DNA of 64,000 nt from NCBI RefSeq assembly GCF_900111355.1, contig NZ_FOHA01000001.1:186001-250000 (forward strand). Direction: 5' to 3'. Positions 59,238-64,000 of the stretch are shown in pieces. This stretch comes from Isobaculum melis. GTDB taxonomy: Bacteria > Bacillota > Bacilli > Lactobacillales > Carnobacteriaceae. Under the pieces are notes generated by a model. It worked only from the letters and a program-made list of their open reading frames with translations, searched no databases and was not told where the DNA came from. Position numbers and translations under genes: made by a program. Position 1 is the stretch's first letter. Each line of letters opens with the position of its first letter.

Positions 59238-60383
59238 ATGAAAACATATCTTCATGGTCAAAAATTTTTCCTAGCAAATGAAGTCAAAGAAGCAGGTTAT
59301 TTAGACATTACAGATGGTCAATTTGGTGCCTATCAAGTAGAGAAACCAACTGAAGGAGAGATAATCGAATACGGTGAGCAATGGATTGCGCCAGGCTTAG
59401 TAGATACCCATATTCATGGCTTAGTCAATCATGATGTGATGGATGGCGATTTTGAAGGGTTAAATGAAATTTCAAAAGGATTGCTAGCCTGTGGTGTCAC
59501 GAGTTTCTTACCAACAACTTTGACAGCTTCAACAGAAGAGTTAAATCAAGTGGTAGAAATGATTGGAGCGAATCAAACCAAAGTAGAAGGTGCAAAAATT
59601 GCTGGTATCTATTTAGAAGGACCATTCTTTACAGAAAAGCATAAAGGGGCACAAAATACGGCTTATTTCTCTGATCCTGAAATTCAAACGTTAGAAAATT
59701 GGCAAAAATTATCAAATGGATTGATTAAAAAAATTGCTTTAGCACCGGAGCGCGCAGGTGTTCCTGCCTTTGTAAAAAAAGCAACGGAAGCTGGAATTGT
59801 TGTGGCATTAGGTCATAGTGATGCTACTTATGATCAAGCCAAAGCAGCTGTAGATGCAGGGGCTAGTGTCTTTGTGCATACTTATAATGGTATGAGCCCA
59901 CTAAATCATCGTGAGCCTGGTATGGTTGGGGCTGCAATGTCGTTACCTGCTGTCTTTGCGGAATTAATTTGTGATGGGCATCATGTCCATCCTGTAGCTG
60001 CAGAAATTTTAATGGATGTACGTGGTAGAGATCATACGGCTTTAATTACTGATTGTATGCGTGCAGGAAGTATGCCAGATGGCGATTATACACTAGGTGA
60101 ATTTCCTGTGATTGTGAAAGATGGTATGGCTAAACTTCATAGTGGGAGCTTAGCTGGTAGTGTTTTAAAATTAAAAGAAGCGATTAAAAATGTAGTGGAT
60201 TGGGGCATTGCAACACCTGCAGAAGCGATTCAAATGGCTACCTCAGTTCCAGCACTAAGTTGTAAAATTGCAGATAGCTGTGGGGAAATTAGCCCAGGTC
60301 GTGCTGCTGATTTTATTGTATTAAATTCAGATATGACCCTACAAGCAACTTTTTTAGATGGAAAATGTCGATTTGAAAAATAA
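59238..60383 (+). CDS. nagA: N-acetylhexosamine-6-phosphate deacetylase (NagA/AgaA)
   Basis: 381-residue amidohydrolase removing acetate from N-acetylglucosamine-6-P or N-acetylgalactosamine-6-P. Motifs: PGLVDTHIHGLVNHDVMDGD, GIYLEGPFF (metal Glu), LGHSDATYDQA and VHTYNGMSPLNHREPG (metal His), CDGHHVHP, and LITDCMRAGSMPDGDY (catalytic Asp). Because it closes an AgaS/mannose-PTS cluster, the physiological substrate may be the galactosamine form (AgaA). AAAGGAGGC precedes ATG 59238. Confidence 0.93.
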   Translation: MKTYLHGQKFFLANEVKEAGYLDITDGQFGAYQVEKPTEGEIIEYGEQWIAPGLVDTHIHGLVNHDVMDGDFEGLNEISKGLLACGVTSFLPTTLTASTEELNQVVEMIGANQTKVEGAKIAGIYLEGPFFTEKHKGAQNTAYFSDPEIQTLENWQKLSNGLIKKIALAPERAGVPAFVKKATEAGIVVALGHSDATYDQAKAAVDAGASVFVHTYNGMSPLNHREPGMVGAAMSLPAVFAELICDGHHVHPVAAEILMDVRGRDHTALITDCMRAGSMPDGDYTLGEFPVIVKDGMAKLHSGSLAGSVLKLKEAIKNVVDWGIATPAEAIQMATSVPALSCKIADSCGEISPGRAADFIVLNSDMTLQATFLDGKCRFEK

Positions 60384-60399
60384 TGGCTCATTTTGAATC

Positions 60400-60439
60400 A
60401 AGCTATTGTATTGCTAAAGCCCAATACAATAGCTTTTTT
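60400..60439 (+). terminator. Terminator of the deacetylase gene
   Basis: AAGCTATTGTATTG pairs with CAATACAATAGCTT, followed by five T. Confidence 0.9.
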
Positions 60440-60510
60440 CTGATATAGAAAATAAAAGTGTGAATATATTACACATTTTGAAAAAATAGCCAACAATGAT
60501 GTTATACTAA

Positions 60511-60697
60511 CGGTACATCTTAGAAAACGATTTGTTTCACGGTTATACATAGCGATCAGACATCATGAAACAAAAATCTAGCGTAATCACATCATAGAAG
60601 GTTTGGCTCTAGACTCACCCATCGTATTGAACATCATTGAGCCAAACCTACATCTGGATACCGCAAGTTGATAATAGCGTAAAGCTATTTTTTTTTG
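60511..60697 (+). ncRNA. Candidate structured small RNA upstream of the fourth TCS
   Basis: The gap 60440-60780 has no gene. TTGAAA (60477) and TATACT (60503-60508) could be a promoter, though with a 20-base spacer. The RNA could fold with a closing stem CGGTA (60511-60515)/TACCG (60659-60663) around two arms: TTTGTTTCA (60531-60539) with TGAAACAAA (60566-60574), and AGGTTTGGCTC (60599-60609) with GAGCCAAACCT (60639-60649). A terminator, AATAGC-GTAA-AGCTATT with nine T, ends near 60697. About 185 nt, no credible peptide. It fits none of the common riboswitch patterns I know. Confidence 0.55.
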
Positions 60698-60780
60698 CTT
60701 TTTTTAATCATGTCCCTTTCTGACAAAAAAGTCATGTGGAGGGGGCTTTTTTTGTATATAATAAATGAGAGGTGAACAAG

Positions 60781-61470
60781 ATGAAAATATTACTGGTAGA
60801 AGATGACCAGGCGATTATAGCAGGATTAGAATATTCCTTAACACAGGAAGGTTATGAGCTAGTTATTTGTCCAAATAAACAAAAAGCATTACAAGCTTTA
60901 ACTGAAACCACATTTGATTTATTATTACTCGATGTGACACTGCCAGATGGTACAGGCTATGAAATTTGCCAAGAGATTAAAAAGAAGCAAGATACGCCTG
61001 TTATTTTTTTAACAGCTTGTGATGATGAAGTTAATGTGGTGATGGGCTTGGATATGGGGGCAGATGATTATATTACTAAACCCTTTAGAATTCGTGAGTT
61101 ATTAAGCAGAATCAAATCTGTTTTACGTCGTTATATGAAAGAAGAGCAACAGGATGGGGTGCATGTTATTGGTGATCTTGAAATTCAAACCAAACAAGCA
61201 AGAGTGCTTAAAGCAGGCCTTGAAATTCCTTTAACAGCATTGGAATATCGCTTATTATTAGTTTTTTCCAATCATTTAAATCAAATATTAACACGTGATC
61301 AATTGTTAGAGGGGATTTGGGATGTAGGCGGAAATTTTGTGAATGATAATACGCTGACGGTTTATATTAAACGCTTAAGAGAGAAATTGGATACGCCAGG
61401 TGAAGCGCCTTATATTCAAACGGTAAGAGGGATTGGCTACCGAATGGAGGAAAAAAATGCTCAAAAATAA
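60781..61470 (+). CDS. OmpR-family response regulator of a TCS-ABC module
   Basis: 229-residue regulator: receiver with E7-D8-D9, phospho-acceptor D51 (LLLLDVTLPDGTGY), FLTACDDEVNV and ITKPFRIRELLS, then a winged helix ending QTVRGIGYRM. ATG 60781 lies behind GAGAGGTGAACAAG. Overlaps the kinase start by 14 bases; the following ABC transporter is the probable target, as in peptide-antibiotic sensing modules. Confidence 0.92.
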   Translation: MKILLVEDDQAIIAGLEYSLTQEGYELVICPNKQKALQALTETTFDLLLLDVTLPDGTGYEICQEIKKKQDTPVIFLTACDDEVNVVMGLDMGADDYITKPFRIRELLSRIKSVLRRYMKEEQQDGVHVIGDLEIQTKQARVLKAGLEIPLTALEYRLLLVFSNHLNQILTRDQLLEGIWDVGGNFVNDNTLTVYIKRLREKLDTPGEAPYIQTVRGIGYRMEEKNAQK

Positions 61471-62464
61471 AGAAGTAAAACGTTGGTTGCTGATGAGTCT
61501 AGTGGTAGTTGGAATCAGTACCTACTTGATTTATTCAATCAGTCCCCAAGCAGCACTGTATACTTTTTGTGCAGAAGGGGTGCTCATTGGCTTATATTAT
61601 ATGGAAACAAAGCAACGTTATCGCAAAATCAATCAACTCAGTTTACATTTAATGGATATGTTTGCTGGAAAATCAGCTTTAGATATTAGTGACAATCAAG
61701 AGGGAGAATTAAGTCTACTTAAAAATGATATTTATAAAATCACGCTGATGTTAAGAGAAAAAACGGAGTTATTACAAAAGGATAAAATTTATTTAGCAGA
61801 TACCTTATCTGATATTTCCCATCAATTAAAGACGCCTTTAACCGCGATGTTTATGATGACTGATTTACTGTCAGATCCTCAGCTACCAGTAGCCAAAAGA
61901 GTAGAGTTTATTGAGCATATTAGACAACAGCTAGAAAGAATTGAATGGTTAGTTGGTTCATTATTAAAAATGTCGAAAATTGATGCAAAAGCAGTTGTCT
62001 TTAAAAAAGAACCGATTCTAATGAAAGACTTAATTGAGCAAGCCTTAAACCCATTGTTGGTGCCAATTGATATGAAGGAAGTTGCGATTCAGTTTACAGG
62101 AGATGACACAATTTTTTGGCATGGAGACAAGCATTGGACTGTTGAAGCCTTAGTGAATGTGCTTAAGAATGCGATTGAACATGTCTCACAAAAGGGACAT
62201 GTGAGCATTCAATGTACTAAAAATCCGCTACATATTGAGCTGATTATAGCAGATGATGGAGAGGGCATTCCAGCAAATGATATCCCACATTTGTTTGAAA
62301 GGTTTTATCGTGGAGAAAATGCAAAGCCTGATAGTGTAGGGATTGGTTTAGCGATGTCTAAAAGTATTCTACAGCATCAACAGGCAACCATTGAAGTCAC
62401 AAGTGAAATTGGAAAAGGAACAACTTTTCTCATTAAATTTTATCTCCCTCATGTAAGTGACTAA
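61457..62464 (+). CDS. Sensor histidine kinase with minimal sensor (TCS-ABC module)
   Basis: 335-residue kinase with two membrane helices at about 13-32 and 36-52 separated by only a few residues, so almost nothing is outside the cell. This build is typical of kinases that sense through a partner transporter. H-box DISHQLKTPLTAM (H122), N-box ALVNVLKNAIEHV, G-boxes DDGEGIP and VGIGLAMSKSI. ATG 61457 follows GGAGG. The ABC transporter downstream fits the partner role. Confidence 0.9.
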   Translation: MLKNKEVKRWLLMSLVVVGISTYLIYSISPQAALYTFCAEGVLIGLYYMETKQRYRKINQLSLHLMDMFAGKSALDISDNQEGELSLLKNDIYKITLMLREKTELLQKDKIYLADTLSDISHQLKTPLTAMFMMTDLLSDPQLPVAKRVEFIEHIRQQLERIEWLVGSLLKMSKIDAKAVVFKKEPILMKDLIEQALNPLLVPIDMKEVAIQFTGDDTIFWHGDKHWTVEALVNVLKNAIEHVSQKGHVSIQCTKNPLHIELIIADDGEGIPANDIPHLFERFYRGENAKPDSVGIGLAMSKSILQHQQATIEVTSEIGKGTTFLIKFYLPHVSD

Positions 62465-62540
62465 ATTGTTAGCAAAAGGTCATTTAAAAGTCATTTCCAT
62501 TTAATAAAATAAGGACAAGCAGTACAAGGAGGGAAAGTGA

Positions 62541-63221
62541 ATGAAAATTTTAGAGGTTAAGAATTTAACCAAGATATATGGCAAAGGAGATACTCAAGTT
62601 TGTGCTCTTGATAATGTCTCTTTTTCTGTTGATAAGGGTGAATTTGTTGCAATTGTAGGACCTTCTGGATCTGGGAAATCAACTTTACTTCATCTTTTAG
62701 GTGGTGTAGATCAACCAAGTAGCGGTAAAGTCTGGATAGACAATACAGATATTTATGATTTAAACGAAAGCCAACTAGCTATTTTTAGACGCAGACAAAT
62801 TGGTCTGATTTATCAATTTTATAATTTAATTCCTATTTTAAATGTAGAAGAAAATATGACTTTGCCTTTATTATTAGATGGTAAAAAAATCCATCAAAAG
62901 CATGTGACGGATATGCTTCATGCTTTAGGACTTGAGACAAAACCAACCAGTCTTCCTAATCAATTATCTGGTGGACAGCAACAGCGTGTTTCTATTGGGA
63001 GAGCTTTAATGAGTCAACCAGCAATTGTCTTAGCAGATGAACCAACCGGTAATTTAGACCGTCAGAATAGTGAAGAAATTTTGACACTGTTGAAAATGTT
63101 TAATGAAAATCATAACCAAACATTATTGATGATTACCCATGATGAGCACCTGGCGTTACAAGCAGATCGAGTGATTACAATTGAAGATGGTCGGATTATG
63201 AAGGATGAGAGGATTCGCTGA
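62541..63221 (+). CDS. ABC transporter ATP-binding protein (MacB/LolD-like)
   Basis: 226-residue ATPase: Walker A GPSGSGKSTLLHLLGG, Q-loop LIYQFYNLIPIL, signature LSGGQQQRVSIGRAL, Walker B AIVLADEPTGNLD and H-loop MITHDEH. Belongs to the group that drives FtsX-like (MacB-type) permeases in peptide export or antimicrobial resistance. AAGGAGGG precedes ATG 62541. Its TGA overlaps the permease ATG (TGATG). Confidence 0.95.
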   Translation: MKILEVKNLTKIYGKGDTQVCALDNVSFSVDKGEFVAIVGPSGSGKSTLLHLLGGVDQPSSGKVWIDNTDIYDLNESQLAIFRRRQIGLIYQFYNLIPILNVEENMTLPLLLDGKKIHQKHVTDMLHALGLETKPTSLPNQLSGGQQQRVSIGRALMSQPAIVLADEPTGNLDRQNSEEILTLLKMFNENHNQTLLMITHDEHLALQADRVITIEDGRIMKDERIR

Positions 63222-64000
63222 TGAATATTGTAAATAAGCTGACAGTTAAGCATCTGAAAAAAAATAAAAGAAGAACTCTTATTACAATGATTGGTGTCAT
63301 TATTTCGGTTGCGATGACTACAGCAACTATCACATTAGCTATTTCAATGGTGGAGATGTTTCAAAAAAATACACGGAATTATACAGGGGATTGGCAAGTT
63401 GCGTATCAGCAGGTTCCTGTTAAAAATATCCCAATCATTGAGCAAGATCATAACACCGCTCATTTGATTATTGAAAATGAGCTTGGCTTTGCAAAATTAG
63501 TGAATCAAAAAGAGCAGGTCCGTCCTTATCTGTATCTTACAGCAGTCAATCAAGAAAGTTTTAACGATTTACCCTTTACCTTGACCTCAGGGGAATTACC
63601 ACAAACGCCACAAGAAATGGTTGTTTCAGACCAACTAAAAGGAGTGGCAATTGGCGATCAACTGACGCTTGCAATGGGAAAAAGAGTTTCAATAGCAGAT
63701 GAGAATAATGGAGAAGAATTAGCGAATGATCTATATGAACCTTATCAAGAAAAAGAAGAAACCTTTATTCAAGATGAAGTTAAAACTTATACAATAACTG
63801 GCTTTATTAATACTGAGCGCATTTCCCAGTCGTCTGCTGCTGATATGGCTTATTCAGTCATTGGCCCGTTGACTGAAAATAAACAGGTAAATGTTAAAGT
63901 TGAATTAAAAAAAATTAACCGTTCGCTGTATCAAGATAGCCGACTACTGAGTGAAGCGATTGATAGTAGTGAGGTAACCTATAATCAAGAATTACTAAGG
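63221..64000 (+). CDS. FtsX-like ABC permease, 3' end outside window
   Basis: Open frame from ATG 63221 to the window edge, 260 codons so far. It starts MNIVNKLTVKHLKKNKRRT, then a membrane helix (LITMIGVIISVAMTTATITLAI) and a long extracellular domain of the MacB-periplasmic-core kind, with DLPFTLTSGELPQTPQEM and VVSDQLKGVAIGDQLTL. This is the FtsX/MacB layout, with the later helices missing because the gene runs off the window. It overlaps the ATPase stop by one base. Likely exports or detects a cell-envelope-active peptide together with the two-component system. Confidence 0.9.
   Translation, partial: MNIVNKLTVKHLKKNKRRTLITMIGVIISVAMTTATITLAISMVEMFQKNTRNYTGDWQVAYQQVPVKNIPIIEQDHNTAHLIIENELGFAKLVNQKEQVRPYLYLTAVNQESFNDLPFTLTSGELPQTPQEMVVSDQLKGVAIGDQLTLAMGKRVSIADENNGEELANDLYEPYQEKEETFIQDEVKTYTITGFINTERISQSSAADMAYSVIGPLTENKQVNVKVELKKINRSLYQDSRLLSEAIDSSEVTYNQELLR

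Noticed and set aside
60640-60700. T-box-like GGATACCGC before a terminator
   Set aside because: The T-box core AGGGTGGNACCGCG is not matched, there is no stem I specifier region, and the downstream genes are regulatory, not aminoacylation or amino-acid genes.
1-64000. CRISPR arrays, rRNA, tRNA, transposases, prophage genes
   Set aside because: No regularly spaced direct repeats, no rRNA or tRNA signatures and no recombinase or phage protein motifs were seen on either strand.

Overview
The window looks like a chromosome segment of a low-GC Gram-positive bacterium of the Lactobacillales, most likely an Enterococcaceae member (Enterococcus, Vagococcus or a close relative). The reasons are the AT-rich codon use, strong AGGAGG ribosome sites, a WxL/DUF916 surface operon, an LPXTG protein, lipoproteins with LxGC lipoboxes, a sigma-54 promoter in front of a PTS permease, CcpA (cre) sites, an Rgg regulator, glutathione reductase, PepV and carboxyethylornithine synthase. 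The species cannot be named from sequence alone. I saw no rRNA, tRNA, CRISPR array, transposase or phage gene.

Layout. 1-3740: end of a LysM/3D wall protein, a two-component system (CroRS-like) and a convergent hydrolase. 3950-8179: a WxL surface operon, closed by a 66-nt perfect palindrome. 8311-16191: a type VII secretion (ESX/LXG) toxin island with four small partner genes, one complete polymorphic toxin (HExxH metalloprotease-like tip) and its putative immunity gene. Three promoterless toxin ends follow, each with an immunity gene: a TNT NAD glycohydrolase, an unidentified domain and a BURPS668_1122-type deaminase. Near-identical linker DNA and repeated junction/terminator sequences separate them. 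16775-25170: U32 tRNA-hydroxylation pair, ppdK, a lipoprotein, an MFS plus M20 amidohydrolase operon and a small membrane protein. 25326-28777: a decaying array of small immunity-like genes, each preceded by the same TTCTCAAAAAAGAA box, with several genes broken in poly(A) runs. 29004-35539: a second small membrane protein, gor, lipoproteins, an aminotransferase and an APC transporter. 35680-37269: a cellobiose/lactose-type PTS IIC behind a textbook sigma-54 promoter.

37330-39947 is a putative metal-sensing module: a His/Met-rich secreted protein beside a two-component system whose sensor loop is also Met/His-rich. 40002-47661 holds a GntR regulator, a membrane protein with a degenerate zinc ribbon, and a third two-component system fused by overlapping genes to a surface accessory protein and followed by an LPXTG B-repeat protein. 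47787-50184 holds an unknown protein and an Rgg regulator, which diverges from a tiny transcription unit encoding only MFDILLGWIIR. This is a good candidate for a leaderless peptide pheromone. 50332-53818: nnrD, pepV, ceo. 53923-60383: a complete N-acetylgalactosamine/galactosamine PTS regulon (GntR, IIA, AgaS, IIB, IIC, IID, deacetylase) with three matching GTGGT-N4-ACCAC operators and a cre site inside a promoter. 60503-64000: a candidate structured small RNA, then a fourth two-component system and an ABC transporter that runs off the right edge.

The most novel-looking elements are the Rgg/11-residue peptide pair, the toxin-tip reservoir and the immunity array with its repeated intergenic box.
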